NCBI RefSeq assembly: GCF_000312045.1
Contig: NZ_HE978634.1
Span: forward strand, 89,466 to 153,465
Direction of reading: 5' to 3'
Length of the DNA stretch: 64,000 bases
Source of the DNA: Noviherbaspirillum massiliense JC206
GTDB lineage: Bacteria; Pseudomonadota; Gammaproteobacteria; Burkholderiales; Burkholderiaceae_D
Shown here: positions 11,483-21,357 of the stretch, in pieces
Numbering within the stretch: the stretch's first letter is position 1
How the letters are laid out: the number at the start of each line of letters is the position of its first letter
Notes under the pieces: generated by a model
Databases searched by the model: none
Told to the model about the DNA's origin: nothing
The model's input: the letters and a program-made list of their open reading frames with translations, nothing else
Position numbers and translations under genes: made by a program

Positions 11483-14293
11483 ATGGAATTAGCCAAATCC
11501 TTCGAGCCCACCGACATTGAAAAGCACTGGCGCGTCGAATGGGAAAAACGCGGTTACTACACCGCTACTACCGATGCCGGCAAGCCTTCCTTCAGCATTC
11601 AGTTGCCGCCGCCCAATGTCACAGGCACCCTGCACATGGGGCATGCCTTCAACCAGACCATCATGGATGGCCTGACCCGCTATTACCGGATGCGCGGCTT
11701 CAATACCGCGTGGATCCCGGGCACCGACCATGCGGGCATTGCCACGCAAATCGTGGTCGAACGCCAGCTCGACGCGCAAAAGGTTTCGCGCCATGACCTC
11801 GGACGCGCAAAATTCCTGGAAAAAGTGTGGGAGTGGAAAGAGCATTCCGGCTCCACGATTACCGGCCAGATGCGCCGCCTCGGCGCTTCCACCGACTGGA
11901 GCCGCGAATACTTCACGATGGACGCGAAGATGTCCAAGGCGGTGACCGAAGTCTTCGTGCGCCTGTACGAGCAGGGTCTCATCTATCGCGGCAAGCGCCT
12001 GGTGAACTGGGACCCGAAACTCCTGACCGCGGTCTCCGACCTGGAAGTGGTGTCGGAAGAAGAAGACGGTTCCATGTGGCAGATCCGCTATCCGCTCGCC
12101 GACGGTAGCGGGCACATCACGGTAGCCACCACCCGCCCCGAGACCATGCTGGGTGACGTCGCGGTGGCGGTCGATCCGACCGACGAACGCTATACGCACC
12201 TGCACGGCAAGCTGCTGAAGCTGCCCCTGACCGGCCGCGAAATCCCGATCATCGCCGACGATTACGTGGACAAGGAATTCGGCACCGGCTGCGTGAAGAT
12301 CACGCCGGCGCACGACTTCAACGACTATGCCGTCGGCCAGCGCCACCAGCTCCCCCAGATCAACATCTTCACGCTCGACGCCAAGATCAACGAGAACGGT
12401 CCCGAGAAATACCGCGGCCTGGACCGCTACGAAGCGCGCAAGCAGATCGTTGCCGACCTTGAAGCCCAAGGCTTGCTGGACTCGGTCAAGCCGCACAAGC
12501 TGATGGTGCCGCGCGGCGACCGCACCAGTGTGGTGATCGAGCCGATGCTGACCGACCAGTGGTTCGTCGCCATGAGCAAGCCGGCGCCGGCAGGCACGTA
12601 CTTCCCGGGCAAGTCGATCGCCGAAGTCGCGCTGGAAAAGGTCGCGGATGGCTCGATCAAGTTCATCCCGGAAAACTGGACTACCACCTATAACCAGTGG
12701 CTCAACAATATCCAGGACTGGTGCATTTCCCGCCAGCTCTGGTGGGGTCACCAGATTCCGGCCTGGTATGACGACGAAGGCAAGATCTACGTCGCGCGCA
12801 ACGAGGAAGATGCGAGGAAGCAGGCCGGCGGCAAGGCGCTGCGGCGCGAAAGCGATGTGCTCGACACCTGGTTCTCGTCGGCGCTGGTGCCCTTCTCTTC
12901 CCTCGGCTGGCCGGAAGAAACCCCGGACTACAAGCTGTTCCTGCCATCCTCGGTGCTGGTGACCGGCTTCGACATCATCTTCTTCTGGGTGGCGCGGATG
13001 GTAATGATGACCACCCACTTCACCGGCAAGGTGCCGTTCGAGAACGTGTACGTGCACGGCCTGGTGCGCGACGCCAGTGGCCAGAAGATGTCCAAGTCCA
13101 AGGGCAATACGCTTGACCCGATCGACCTGATCGACGGCATCGATGTGGAATCGCTGGTCGCGAAACGCACCACCGGCCTGATGAATCCAAAACAGGCAGA
13201 AAGCATCGCGAAGGCCACGCGCAAGGAGTTTCCGAATGGCATTCCGGCTTTCGGCACCGACGCCCTGCGCTTCACCATGGCGAGCTACGCCTCGCTCGGC
13301 CGCAACATCAACTTCGACCTGAACCGCTGCGAAGGCTATCGCAATTTCTGCAACAAGCTGTGGAACGCGACCCGCTTCGTGCTCATGAATACCGAAGGCA
13401 AGGATTGCGGTTTCGAGGGCGCCTCCTGCAAGGAAGGCGGCCGCGACTTTTCGCAGGCCGACCGCTGGATCGTGTCGCTTCTGCAGCACACCGAAGCCGA
13501 AGTCGAGAAAGGCTTTGCCGACTACCGCTTCGACAACATCGCCTCCGCCATCTACAAGTTCGTCTGGGATGAATACTGCGACTGGTATCTGGAGGTCGCG
13601 AAAGTGCAGATCCAGAACGGGACCGAAGCACAGCAGCGCGCCACCCGTCGCACCCTGCTGCGCGTGCTGGAAACCGTGCTGCGCCTGGCGCACCCGATAA
13701 TTCCCTTCATCACCGAAGAACTGTGGCAGACCGTGGCGCCGCTGACCGGCCGTACCATGAATCCGGGCGATTCGATCATGTTGCAGCCGTATCCGGCCGA
13801 GAACCGCGAAAAGCTGGATGAACAGGCGGAAGCCTGGATGACGCAGCTGAAGGCGCTGACCGATGCCTGCCGCAACCTGCGCGGCGAGATGCAGCTCTCG
13901 CCCGCCCAGCGGGTGCCGCTGGTGATCGAATCCAGCGCGGACGACAGGCAGCAATTGCTATCCTTCGTGCCCTACCTGCAGGCGCTGGCCAAGCTGTCTG
14001 ACATACAAGTGCTCGAAGCCCTGCCCGCCTCCCCTGCGCCGGTGTCAGTCGTCGGCGCGGCGAAGCTGATGCTGAAGGTGGAGATCGACCTGGCGGCAGA
14101 ACGCGAACGCCTGTCGAAAGAACTCAGCCGCATCGAGGGAGAAATCGCGAAAGCCAATGCCAAGCTGAGCAACGACAGCTTCATCGCACGCGCGCCGGCC
14201 CAGGTGGTCGCCCAGGAGAAGGATAGGCTGGCCAATTTCATGACCACACAAGCCAAGCTGCGTGAGCAGTTTGAGAAACTGCAAAAGTCTTGA
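11483..14293 (+). CDS. valS: Valine--tRNA ligase
   Basis: It charges tRNA-Val and edits misactivated threonine. The 936-residue class I synthetase has the HIGH-type motif HMGH at residues 51-54 after [10 protein letters not shown], the CP1 editing domain ([15 protein letters not shown]), [12 protein letters not shown], the KMSKS loop [15 protein letters not shown] near residue 535 and a C-terminal coiled coil ([22 protein letters not shown]). These identify ValS rather than IleS or LeuS. Length is normal for the family and no damage is seen. Confidence 0.97.
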   Translation: MELAKSFEPTDIEKHWRVEWEKRGYYTATTDAGKPSFSIQLPPPNVTGTLHMGHAFNQTIMDGLTRYYRMRGFNTAWIPGTDHAGIATQIVVERQLDAQKVSRHDLGRAKFLEKVWEWKEHSGSTITGQMRRLGASTDWSREYFTMDAKMSKAVTEVFVRLYEQGLIYRGKRLVNWDPKLLTAVSDLEVVSEEEDGSMWQIRYPLADGSGHITVATTRPETMLGDVAVAVDPTDERYTHLHGKLLKLPLTGREIPIIADDYVDKEFGTGCVKITPAHDFNDYAVGQRHQLPQINIFTLDAKINENGPEKYRGLDRYEARKQIVADLEAQGLLDSVKPHKLMVPRGDRTSVVIEPMLTDQWFVAMSKPAPAGTYFPGKSIAEVALEKVADGSIKFIPENWTTTYNQWLNNIQDWCISRQLWWGHQIPAWYDDEGKIYVARNEEDARKQAGGKALRRESDVLDTWFSSALVPFSSLGWPEETPDYKLFLPSSVLVTGFDIIFFWVARMVMMTTHFTGKVPFENVYVHGLVRDASGQKMSKSKGNTLDPIDLIDGIDVESLVAKRTTGLMNPKQAESIAKATRKEFPNGIPAFGTDALRFTMASYASLGRNINFDLNRCEGYRNFCNKLWNATRFVLMNTEGKDCGFEGASCKEGGRDFSQADRWIVSLLQHTEAEVEKGFADYRFDNIASAIYKFVWDEYCDWYLEVAKVQIQNGTEAQQRATRRTLLRVLETVLRLAHPIIPFITEELWQTVAPLTGRTMNPGDSIMLQPYPAENREKLDEQAEAWMTQLKALTDACRNLRGEMQLSPAQRVPLVIESSADDRQQLLSFVPYLQALAKLSDIQVLEALPASPAPVSVVGAAKLMLKVEIDLAAERERLSKELSRIEGEIAKANAKLSNDSFIARAPAQVVAQEKDRLANFMTTQAKLREQFEKLQKS

Positions 14294-14354
14294 TTCGCCC
14301 CCTTGATAGGTTCTGATTCCAGGTTTTGACATTCATATATATTGAGGAGGCGAC

Positions 14355-14813
14355 ATGCTTAAAAAAACAGCGATGGTCGTGGCTGCGGCCACGGCGATCA
14401 TTTCCCTGGGCGCACACGCGCAGCAGGCTTCACCCGTCGGTCTGTGGAAAAACATCGATGACAAGACGGGCAAGCCGAAGGCCCTGATCCGCATTACCGA
14501 AAGCAATGGCGAATACAAGGGCAAGATCGAAAAGCTGTTCCGGGAACCGGGCGAAGACCCGAACCCGAAATGCGACCAGTGCCAGGATAGCCGGAAAGAC
14601 CAGCCCATCATCGGCATGACGATCCTGACCGGCCTGAAACAGGACGGCGAGGAATTCACCGGCGGGCAAATCCTCGATCCGGCCAATGGCAAGGTCTACA
14701 AGAGCAAGATGGCCGTGGTCGATGGCGGCAAGAAGCTGGATGTGCGCGGCTATATCGGCATGCCGGCATTCGGACGAACCCAGACTTGGGTGCGCGCCGA
14801 CCGGGCCGACTGA
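14355..14813 (+). CDS. DUF2147 family periplasmic protein
   Basis: The 152-residue protein has a signal peptide ending in AHAQQ, then the DUF2147 pattern: GLWKNIDDKTGKPKALIRI, a CDQCQDSRKDQPIIGM stretch with paired cysteines, and LDPANGKVYKSKMAVVDGGKKLDVRGYIG. DUF2147 proteins are small lipocalin-like beta proteins of unknown role found next to envelope genes. The ATG follows GAGGAGG by six bases, a strong ribosome site. The gene ends at a strong terminator hairpin. Confidence 0.82.
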   Translation: MLKKTAMVVAAATAIISLGAHAQQASPVGLWKNIDDKTGKPKALIRITESNGEYKGKIEKLFREPGEDPNPKCDQCQDSRKDQPIIGMTILTGLKQDGEEFTGGQILDPANGKVYKSKMAVVDGGKKLDVRGYIGMPAFGRTQTWVRADRAD

Positions 14814-14829
14814 CTTGGCCATGCAAAGC

Positions 14830-14858
14830 AAAAAGGCGCCTCGTACGGCGCCTTTTTT
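14830..14858. terminator. Bidirectional Rho-independent terminator
   Basis: AAAAGGCGCC (14831-14840), loop TCGTAC, GGCGCC (14847-14852) and then six T. The A-run on the left side makes it work for both strands. It separates DUF2147 from the oppositely oriented SMR gene, so any reading frame crossing it is suspicious. Confidence 0.9.
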
Positions 14859-14895
14859 CATGGGCTTGCGGAGTCCGCGTAGCTGACACCCGGGT

Positions 14896-15209
14896 TTAAT
14901 GCGTAGCTTCAGCCCGACGATTCCCAGGATGATCAGTCCGACGCAGATGAGGCGCAGCGCATTTGCCGGTTCATTGAACAGCACGATGCCGACCAGAGCG
15001 CCTCCGGCTGCGCCCATTCCGGTCCAGATGGCATAGGCTGTGCCGACAGGCAAAGTTTTCAGCGTCCAGCCGACCAGGCCAAAGCTCACGAAGGAAACAC
15101 TCAGAGCCGCCACGGCATACTCCCGTCGGGCATAGCCTTCCGACTGCTTGAACAATACCAGCCAGACCACTTCCAGCAATCCTGCAAAGAACAAGACGAT
15201 CCAGGCCAA
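14896..15209 (-). CDS. SMR family transporter (SugE/Gdx-like) with a disrupted 3' end
   Basis: Small multidrug resistance proteins form four-helix antiporter dimers; the SugE/Gdx branch exports guanidinium. The N-terminus read from the TTG at 15209 is MAWIVLFFAGLLEVVW with the essential Glu13 and the Gdx-like GLLEVVW, followed by LKTLPVGTAYAIWTGMGAAG. The TTG is supported by GGAGGAA just upstream. The C-terminus should be GLKL-TH-stop as in E. coli SugE. Here one base appears to be missing: after GLKL the frame continues, misses the TAA at 14898-14896, and stays open across a terminator down to 14430. One added base restores Thr-His-stop at 104 residues. It is either a natural frameshift or a sequencing error. 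Confidence 0.8.
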
Positions 15210-15214
15210 TTCTT

Positions 15215-15278
15215 CCTCCGTGGTGCCGCATGGGCGCATTGATCCATTCCAGCGCTTTCGCACCGTGCGCGAAAGCGC
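15215..15278 (-). promoter_or_regulatory. Possible guanidine-II-like (mini-ykkC) leader of the SMR gene
   Basis: A perfect 10-bp hairpin (15278-15269 pairing with 15261-15252) has a seven-base loop that contains ACGG. A second ACGG (15221-15218) lies immediately before the GGAGGAA ribosome site. Guanidine-II riboswitches have two ACGR-loop hairpins, the second near the ribosome site, and often precede sugE/gdx. The second hairpin here is weak (two or three pairs) and the first loop is larger than the usual tetraloop, so this is tentative. Confidence 0.3.
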
Positions 15279-15293
15279 CGCAGGGAAGATGGC

Positions 15294-16121
15294 TTACACG
15301 AAGGAAATAGTCAATCCGGGCAGGAGCACGCCGGAACATGCGGACGCCCAGGTTTCGCCGGGCGCGATCGGACAGACATCGGTCCAGGTGCCGGTGGTGA
15401 TGATTTCGCCGGCGGTCAGCGGCTTGAATTGCTCCGACTGCGATTTGAGCATCTGATGCAGATGCCATACGGCATGCACGGGGCTGCCGAGCACGTCGCT
15501 CCCGAAGCCGGCCGAACGCAGCTCGTCATTGCAGGACAGCGACAGGCTGGTGTTGGCCAGCAGCGCGGGCAGGTTCCTGCGCGTGGCGGACGAGAGCATC
15601 TTCGGTTCGCCGACGATCAGCGACCCATGCAAGCCGTAGGCGGCAATCGCATCGACCATCTCGAATTTCCAGTCGGGGAAAGGGCAGACGACGATTTCAA
15701 AGGCATGCGCCATCCATTCGATGCATTCGGCCATGTCCTCGACCGTTGCATCCGGCGGCGGCGTCTGCCCGAGCTTGAATACGACTTCCGGCCCGATGCG
15801 CGGCTGCAGCGCGCCGAGCAGGCTCTGGATGCCGCGGTTGTCCTCGGCAAACCGCACGGTGGAGTCGAACATCGGCGTCCAGACCGGATTCTGGATAGGC
15901 TCGGAAACCCCGTACTTCGACCAGATCTTGCGGTTGGTAAAGCCGATCTTGCGTCCGATCGGCACTTCCCCTTGCGCGATCCGCAAATCCAGCATGCTCT
16001 TGACGATGTCGTACCCGTCGGCGATCGACAACTCGGCGCTTGCCGACAAGGGCGCAATCAGTTTTGCATCCGCGCGCGCCTCCAGCAAGAGATGCGCGTA
16101 GCGGTTGGCTTGGGTGGACAT
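15294..16121 (-). CDS. 2-keto-4-pentenoate hydratase / fumarylacetoacetase-fold hydratase (MhpD-like)
   Basis: This 275-residue protein resembles the hydratase/decarboxylase family that acts on 2-hydroxypentadienoates in aromatic meta-cleavage and related keto-acid routes. Visible features are GRKIGFTNRKIW, WTPMFDSTV, RIGPEVVFKLG (metal-ligand Glu region) and AAYGLHGSLIVGEP, with LTAGEIITTGTWTD at the end. No other aromatic pathway genes are nearby, so the substrate is unknown. I start at MSTQANRYAHLL; an ATG six bases earlier (16127) is equally possible because neither has a clear ribosome site. Confidence 0.8.
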   Translation of the reverse strand: MSTQANRYAHLLLEARADAKLIAPLSASAELSIADGYDIVKSMLDLRIAQGEVPIGRKIGFTNRKIWSKYGVSEPIQNPVWTPMFDSTVRFAEDNRGIQSLLGALQPRIGPEVVFKLGQTPPPDATVEDMAECIEWMAHAFEIVVCPFPDWKFEMVDAIAAYGLHGSLIVGEPKMLSSATRRNLPALLANTSLSLSCNDELRSAGFGSDVLGSPVHAVWHLHQMLKSQSEQFKPLTAGEIITTGTWTDVCPIAPGETWASACSGVLLPGLTISFV

Positions 16122-16452
16122 GAGCATAGCGGGACCGGACCTGAAATGATGTGAATGCCGGCAACCGCATTCCCTGCAACCATGACGGATGCTGTAAAAA
16201 GTGGCACAACGGGAATGGCGGAGGCGCAGGCAAAAACGGAACACCTCTGCTAGAACCGAAGATTATGAGGGAAAATGTCCGGGTTTTAATAAAAATCTGC
16301 AATCCGCGTATTTTCCCGGATTCCCTCCAATCCCCTCTAAAGATCATGCCTGTCCATCAAAAGTTCGGCGTCTTCAAGCCAGACTTGGGAGCGGTGGCGC
16401 TGGCCTGATATCCGGGCAGGCCGGGTGTGGACAGCTCAGTGTGCACCCGCTG
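16122..16452. other. Intergenic region, no gene recognised
   Basis: About 330 bases lie between the hydratase start and the ruvB stop. No convincing gene, terminator or RNA is seen. A CATAAT on the minus strand near 16262-16267 could be a -10 box for the hydratase gene, but no good -35 hexamer was found. Confidence 0.4.
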
Positions 16453-17511
16453 TCACGGCGCATCCCATAAATCGCCGCTGGAACCGGTGCGAGGTGCCGT
16501 GATGCCGAAGTGGGTATAGGCAGCCGCAGTGGCGATGCGGCCGCGCGGGGTGCGCTGCAGATAACCCTGCTGGATCAGGTAGGGTTCGAGCACGTCTTCG
16601 ATGGTGTCGCGCTCTTCCCCGATGGCGGCAGCGAGGTTGTCCAGGCCCACCGGGCCTCCGTTGAACTTGAACAGCACGGCTTCGAGCAGCTTGCGGTCCA
16701 TCACATCGAAGCCCACCGGGTCGACATCCAGCATCACCAGCGCTGCATCCGCCATCGCTTTCGTGATTTCGCCCGTGCCCTTGACTTCGGCATAGTCGCG
16801 CACGCGGCGCAGCAGGCGGTTGGCAATACGCGGCGTGCCGCGGCTGCGCCTGGCGATTTCGAAGGCGCCGTCGGGAACGATGGGGGCATTCAGCAGCGAA
16901 GCGCTGCGGGTAATGATTTTTGCCAGTTCTTCCGGCGTATAGAACTCCAGTCGCGCCACAATGCCGAAGCGGTCGCGCAGGGGATTGGTAAGCATGCCGG
17001 CACGGGTGGTGGCCCCGACCAGGGTGAACGGCTGCAGGTCCAGCCGCACCGAACGCGCCGCCGGGCCTTCACCGATCATGATATCGATCTGGTAATCCTC
17101 GAGCGCCGGATACAGGATTTCCTCCACCATCGGCGACAGCCGGTGGATTTCATCGATGAACAGCACATCGTTCGGCTCCAGGTTGGTGAGCAGCGCGGCC
17201 AGATCGCCGGCGCGCTCCAGCACCGGGCCGGAAGTCTGGCGCAGGTTCACCCCCATTTCGCGCGCAATGATGTGCGCGAGCGTGGTCTTGCCCAGGCCCG
17301 GCGGGCCGAACAGCAGGGTATGGTCGAGCGCTTCGCGCCGCTGGCGCGCAGCCTTGATGAAGATTTCAAGCTGGCTATGGATTTTTTCCTGCCCGACATA
17401 TTCGTCGAGCTGTTTCGGCCGCAGCGCGCGTTCGATGGCTTCTTCATTCGGCGACACCGGGGTGGCGGCAATGATGCGCTGTTCGCTGAAGTTGTCGGTC
17501 TGGATACTCAT
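16453..17511 (-). CDS. ruvB: Holliday junction branch migration ATPase RuvB
   Basis: RuvB hexamers drive branch migration on RuvA-bound Holliday junctions. The 352-residue AAA+ protein shows [13 protein letters not shown], Walker [10 protein letters not shown], Walker [11 protein letters not shown], sensor 1 [11 protein letters not shown], the arginine finger region NPLRDRFGI and the C-terminal winged helix ([16 protein letters not shown]). ruvA lies upstream with a 34-base gap. Confidence 0.97.
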   Translation of the reverse strand: MSIQTDNFSEQRIIAATPVSPNEEAIERALRPKQLDEYVGQEKIHSQLEIFIKAARQRREALDHTLLFGPPGLGKTTLAHIIAREMGVNLRQTSGPVLERAGDLAALLTNLEPNDVLFIDEIHRLSPMVEEILYPALEDYQIDIMIGEGPAARSVRLDLQPFTLVGATTRAGMLTNPLRDRFGIVARLEFYTPEELAKIITRSASLLNAPIVPDGAFEIARRSRGTPRIANRLLRRVRDYAEVKGTGEITKAMADAALVMLDVDPVGFDVMDRKLLEAVLFKFNGGPVGLDNLAAAIGEERDTIEDVLEPYLIQQGYLQRTPRGRIATAAAYTHFGITAPRTGSSGDLWDAP

Positions 17512-17545
17512 GGTTCTGCTTCCTCAAGCGGGAATGTATTGCGCC

Positions 17546-18124
17546 TCACCCCTTCGACAGGGCTTTCAGCGCCAGCTTGATGCCTTCGGACACGCCGCTC
17601 CCGGCAGGCACCTGCTTCATCGCCAGCATCGCTTCCTTGTCGGAATAGCCGAGCGCGAGTAGCGCGTTCAGGATGTCGGAGGTCGTGTCATGCTGCTGCA
17701 ATCCGCCCGCCGCGCCCAAGTCGGCGCCGAGCTTGCCCTTCAGTTCGAGCAGCAGGCGCTCGGCCGTTTTCTTGCCGATGCCCGGGATCCTGGTCAGCCG
17801 CCCCGCTTCCTGCAGGGTGATGGCCTGGGCCAGGTCCGCCACCGACATGCCGGACAGGATCGCCAGCGCAGTGCGCGCGCCTATGCCGGAAATCTTGATC
17901 AGCTGCTTGAAGACATCGCGTTCCCCGGCAGTGCCGAAGCCATACAGCAGGTGCGCATCCTCGCGCACGGCAAGATGGGTCAGGAGGACGACCTTTTCTC
18001 CGGTGCCGGGCAAGTTGTAGAAGGTGCTCATCGGCACATCGACTTCATAGCCGACACCACCGCAATCGACCAGCAACTGAGGGGGATTCTTTTCAAGCAG
18101 GATTCCGGAAAGGCGACCGATCAT
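17546..18124 (-). CDS. ruvA: Holliday junction DNA helicase subunit RuvA
   Basis: RuvA binds the four-way junction and loads RuvB. The 192-residue protein has the OB-fold N-terminus [28 protein letters not shown], tandem HhH motifs ([19 protein letters not shown] and [20 protein letters not shown]) and a C-terminal domain III ([22 protein letters not shown]) for RuvB contact. It is the first gene of ruvA-ruvB; ruvC is 0.7 kb away, with an opposite-strand gene between. Confidence 0.96.
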   Translation of the reverse strand: MIGRLSGILLEKNPPQLLVDCGGVGYEVDVPMSTFYNLPGTGEKVVLLTHLAVREDAHLLYGFGTAGERDVFKQLIKISGIGARTALAILSGMSVADLAQAITLQEAGRLTRIPGIGKKTAERLLLELKGKLGADLGAAGGLQQHDTTSDILNALLALGYSDKEAMLAMKQVPAGSGVSEGIKLALKALSKG

Positions 18125-18315
18125 AGTGCGAAGACCTTAAAAACGCAGATGGCATCATACAGGACAACGAATAGGACAACGACTGGGGTGATGAGGCAGA
18201 AGCAAGTTGAACATTCCACAAGGCAAGCAAGCGCTGCTTTCGATTTGCCGCGCACCTGCCTCAGCCTTGACGCCGCATAAGGATTTTTCTCAGAGTGCCA
18301 TGCTCTAATAGGCTC

Positions 18316-18777
18316 ATGCGTACCCGGCAACGAAAACTCCTGAACAACAATTACATACGCTTTCCCTTATTCTGGATAGGCACCATCCTGGGAATCGTAT
18401 GGGCATCGCCATTGACCGTGCTCGGTCTGCTGATGGCGTTGCCGGTTGTTCTGATTCGCGGCCAGATGCAACTAGTCCGGCATCCGACGATTGCGATCCT
18501 GGTACGCGGCCCGTTTGCCGATCAGTTGCTGAGCCGTCACCCCTTTGGCGCCATGACAGCCATGGCGCTCGGCCATGTCGTCATTGCCGAGCAACAGGGA
18601 TTGTCCTCACGCGTGCTGATACATGAACTTGCACATGTACGCCAGGCGGCTCGCTGGGGCATTATCTTCCCCTTCGCCTACATCGCTTCCAGCGCCTGGG
18701 CGGGAATCCGCGGGCGCGATGCCTACTGGCACAACAAGTTTGAAATCGACGCCCGGGAAGCGGAAAAGCAGTTTTAA
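18316..18777 (+). CDS. Membrane protein with HELAH zinc-binding-like motif
   Basis: I do not recognise the family. The 153-residue protein opens with a basic segment (MRTRQRKLLNNN), then hydrophobic residues 14-45 (FPLFWIGTILGIVWASPLTVLGLL) that likely form one or two membrane helices. A central VLIHELAHVRQAARWG follows, which matches the HExxH zinc-peptidase consensus, and a further hydrophobic IIFPFAYIASSAWAG. It ends with basic/acidic residues (NKFEIDAREAEKQF), where a glutamate could be a third zinc ligand. It sits between ruvC and ruvA on the opposite strand. The start is MRTRQRK; an upstream GTG at 18295 is possible. Confidence 0.6.
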   Translation: MRTRQRKLLNNNYIRFPLFWIGTILGIVWASPLTVLGLLMALPVVLIRGQMQLVRHPTIAILVRGPFADQLLSRHPFGAMTAMALGHVVIAEQQGLSSRVLIHELAHVRQAARWGIIFPFAYIASSAWAGIRGRDAYWHNKFEIDAREAEKQF

Positions 18778-18837
18778 CGCCCTGTCCGCGCGACGCCAGG
18801 TCGCACTTGCCTGAAGCTCAAGTCTGGCGCAACGGTC

Positions 18838-19380
18838 TCACCCGACCAGCCTCCCGCGCCGTACCCGCAACCCCTTCTTCGCCAGCGCCGGCGCCAGTCC
18901 GCCAAGAGTGTCCAATATCTCGCCGCCATGCGCGTGGCAAATCGCGACGCCGAGCGCGTCCGCCGCATCCGGCCCCGGGACACCCGGCAACAGCAGCAGG
19001 CGCTGCACCATGTCCTGCACCTGCTGCTTTTGCGCCTTGCCATGGCCAACGACCGCCTGCTTGATTTGCAGCGCCGTGTATTCGGCAACCATGAGGTCCG
19101 CATTGACCAGCGCGCAGATCGCGGCACCGCGCGCCTGGCCGAGCAGGAGCGTGGATTGCGGATTGACGTTGACGAACACCTTTTCGATCGCGGCACAGTC
19201 GGGTGCATAGGTGCGGATGATTTCCGACACGCCCGAAAGGATGACCTTCAGCCGCTGCGGCAGATCGGCATCCGGCGTCTTGATGGTGCCGGAAGCGATA
19301 TAGGACAGCTTGTTGCCCTGCTTGTGGATTACGCCGAAGCCGGTGGTGCGCAAGCCGGGGTCGATGCCGAGAATTTTCAT
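18838..19380 (-). CDS. ruvC: Crossover junction endodeoxyribonuclease RuvC
   Basis: RuvC resolves Holliday junctions by paired nicks. The 180-residue protein has all four acidic residues of the family: Asp7 in [12 protein letters not shown], Glu in [12 protein letters not shown], and the two aspartates in [16 protein letters not shown]. The C-terminus ends in a short basic tail. It follows purH by 39 bases in the leftward operon. Confidence 0.96.
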   Translation of the reverse strand: MKILGIDPGLRTTGFGVIHKQGNKLSYIASGTIKTPDADLPQRLKVILSGVSEIIRTYAPDCAAIEKVFVNVNPQSTLLLGQARGAAICALVNADLMVAEYTALQIKQAVVGHGKAQKQQVQDMVQRLLLLPGVPGPDAADALGVAICHAHGGEILDTLGGLAPALAKKGLRVRRGRLVG

Positions 19381-19419
19381 GCAGTCGCCCTTCCCGCTTG
19401 CAGGAAGGGCCCTTTACTA

Positions 19420-20985
19420 TCAATGTCTGAAATGGCGCGTGCCTGTCAACAGCATCACCACGCCGCGCTCGTTGGCGGCGTCGATCACTTCCTGGTCGCG
19501 CATGGAGCCGCCGGGCTGGATCACGCAAGTCGCGCCCGCATCCACCACCACATCGAGACCGTCGCGGAACGGGAAGAAGGCATCGGATGCCACCGCCGAA
19601 CCGGCCAGCGACAGCCCGGCATTCTGCGCCTTGATCGATGCGATGCGCGCGGAATCGACACGGCTCATCTGGCCGGCGCCGACGCCCAGCGTCATGCCAT
19701 TGCCGCAGAATACGATCGCATTCGACTTGACGAACTTGGCCACGCGCCAGGCGAACATCAGGTCCTGCATCTGCTGCAGGGTCGGCTGCTTCTGGCTCAC
19801 CACTTTCAGCTCGGCCGGCAGGACATTTTTTGCGTCCGGCGACTGCAGCAGCAGGCCGCCGCCGACGCGCTTGAAGTCATAAGCATTGACGTCGGCAGCC
19901 AGCGGGATTTCCAGCAGGCGCACGTTCTGCTTGGCTGCGAAGACGTCCCGCGCTTCCTGGGTGAACGACGGTGCGATCAGGACTTCGACGAATTGCTTGG
20001 CTACGGCTTCCGCCGCCTTGCCGTCCAGCGTGCGGTTGAAGGCGATGATGCCGCCGAAGGCGGAAGTCGGATCGGTCTTGAATGCCTTGCTGTAGGCGTC
20101 CAGCGGGTTGGTGCCGGTCGCCACGCCGCAGGGATTGGCATGCTTGATGATGACGCAGGCGCTTTCCTCGAAAGTCTTCACGCATTCCCAGGCAGCATCG
20201 GCATCGGCGATGTTGTTGTAGGACAGTTCCTTGCCCTGCAATTGGCGGTAATTGGCGAGTGCGCCTTCGACCGGCACCAGATCGCGGTAAAACGCCGCCG
20301 ACTGGTGCGGGTTTTCGCCATAGCGCATGTCCTGCACCTTTTCGAAATGCAGATTCAGCGTCTGCGGATAGGCGCTGCGGGTCGCATGCTGGCGGTCTTC
20401 GCCGAGCGAGGTGAAGTAGTTGGTGATGGCGCCGTCGTATTGTGCGGTATGGGCAAAGACTTTCTTCGCCAGCGCGAACCGGGTCTCGTAGCTCACCTCG
20501 CCCTTGTTCGCTTCCATCTCGCCCAGCACGCGGGCGTAATCGGCCGGATCGCAGATCACCACCACATCCTTGTGGTTCTTCGCCGAGGAGCGCAGCATCG
20601 CCGGGCCGCCGATATCGATGTTCTCGATCGCATCTTCCAGCGTGCATTGTTCCTTGGCCACGGTCTGCTGGAAGGGATACAGGTTCACCACCACCATGTC
20701 GATGGTTGGAATGGCATGCTTTTGCAGCGCCGCCATATGCTCAGGAAAGTCGCGACGCGCAAGGATGCCGCCATGGACTTTCGGATGCAGCGTCTTCACG
20801 CGGCCGTCGAGCATTTCCGGAAATCCGGTGTAGTCGGCGACTTCGGTCACCTGCAGGCCGTTATCGGCCAGCAGTTTGGCGGTGCCGCCGGTGGAAAGCA
20901 GCTTGACGCCCATGGAAGAAAGCGCGCGTGCGAATTCGAGTACGCCGGCCTTGTCGGACACGGAGATGAGGGCTTGTCTGATCAT
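19420..20985 (-). CDS. purH: Bifunctional AICAR transformylase / IMP cyclohydrolase
   Basis: PurH does the last two steps of IMP synthesis. The N-terminal cyclohydrolase is an MGS-like domain ([31 protein letters not shown]). The C-terminal transformylase has the catalytic [26 protein letters not shown] and [14 protein letters not shown]. At 521 residues it is normal length. Fis lies 108 bases upstream on the same strand. Confidence 0.97.
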   Translation of the reverse strand: MIRQALISVSDKAGVLEFARALSSMGVKLLSTGGTAKLLADNGLQVTEVADYTGFPEMLDGRVKTLHPKVHGGILARRDFPEHMAALQKHAIPTIDMVVVNLYPFQQTVAKEQCTLEDAIENIDIGGPAMLRSSAKNHKDVVVICDPADYARVLGEMEANKGEVSYETRFALAKKVFAHTAQYDGAITNYFTSLGEDRQHATRSAYPQTLNLHFEKVQDMRYGENPHQSAAFYRDLVPVEGALANYRQLQGKELSYNNIADADAAWECVKTFEESACVIIKHANPCGVATGTNPLDAYSKAFKTDPTSAFGGIIAFNRTLDGKAAEAVAKQFVEVLIAPSFTQEARDVFAAKQNVRLLEIPLAADVNAYDFKRVGGGLLLQSPDAKNVLPAELKVVSQKQPTLQQMQDLMFAWRVAKFVKSNAIVFCGNGMTLGVGAGQMSRVDSARIASIKAQNAGLSLAGSAVASDAFFPFRDGLDVVVDAGATCVIQPGGSMRDQEVIDAANERGVVMLLTGTRHFRH

Positions 20986-21060
20986 GATGAGGATGCCGAA
21001 AGTAATGGATAACCTAAAGGCGCCGGTTGCAGTCTTCGCTGCTCCGACGCCCTTATGTTA

Positions 21061-21096
21061 TCGATCACCGCTGTCGATCAGTATGTCTGTCGATCA
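21061..21096. repeat. Three direct TCGATCA repeats between purH and fis
   Basis: TCGATCA occurs at 21061-21067, 21074-21080 and 21090-21096, spaced 13 and 16 bases; the last contains the fis stop codon. They could be protein-binding half-sites or chance. No role can be assigned. Confidence 0.35.
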
Positions 21097-21327
21097 AAGC
21101 AGGCCGTGCTGCTGCAGCTTCTTGCGCAGGGTATTGCGATTGATGCCCAGCATCTCTGCCGCCAGTGACTGATTGCCGCGGGCGCGCTCCATCACCGCTT
21201 CCAGTATCGGCTTCTCCACGGTAAACACCACCATTTCATAGACATTGGACGGCTGCTGCTCGCCCAAATCCTTGAAATATTTTTCAAGGCTTTTCTTGAC
21301 GACGTCCTGAATGGTGTCTTTGCTCAT
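21094..21327 (-). CDS. fis: Fis family nucleoid-associated DNA-binding protein
   Basis: Fis bends DNA and activates rRNA and other promoters in fast growth. The 77-residue protein has the dimerisation helices in the first half (VVKKSLEKYFKDLGE) and the C-terminal HTH of the NtrC/Fis type (NQSLAAEMLGINRNTLRKKL). It is shorter than E. coli Fis (98) because the extended N-terminal arm is reduced, as usual for betaproteobacteria. It follows dusB, the classic dusB-fis arrangement. Confidence 0.93.
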   Translation of the reverse strand: MSKDTIQDVVKKSLEKYFKDLGEQQPSNVYEMVVFTVEKPILEAVMERARGNQSLAAEMLGINRNTLRKKLQQHGLL

Positions 21328-21357
21328 GTCTGTGACAGATTTGTATTTTTGGGCAAT

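Noticed and set aside
11489..13954. 821-codon open frame opposite valS
   Set aside because: Antisense shadow of valS; no recognisable domain.
14430..14895. C-terminal extension of the SMR protein
   Set aside because: It crosses a strong terminator and is antisense to DUF2147; it is better explained by a one-base frameshift.
18928..21012. 694-codon open frame spanning ruvC and purH on the other strand
   Set aside because: Antisense to two certain genes; no domain and no ribosome site.
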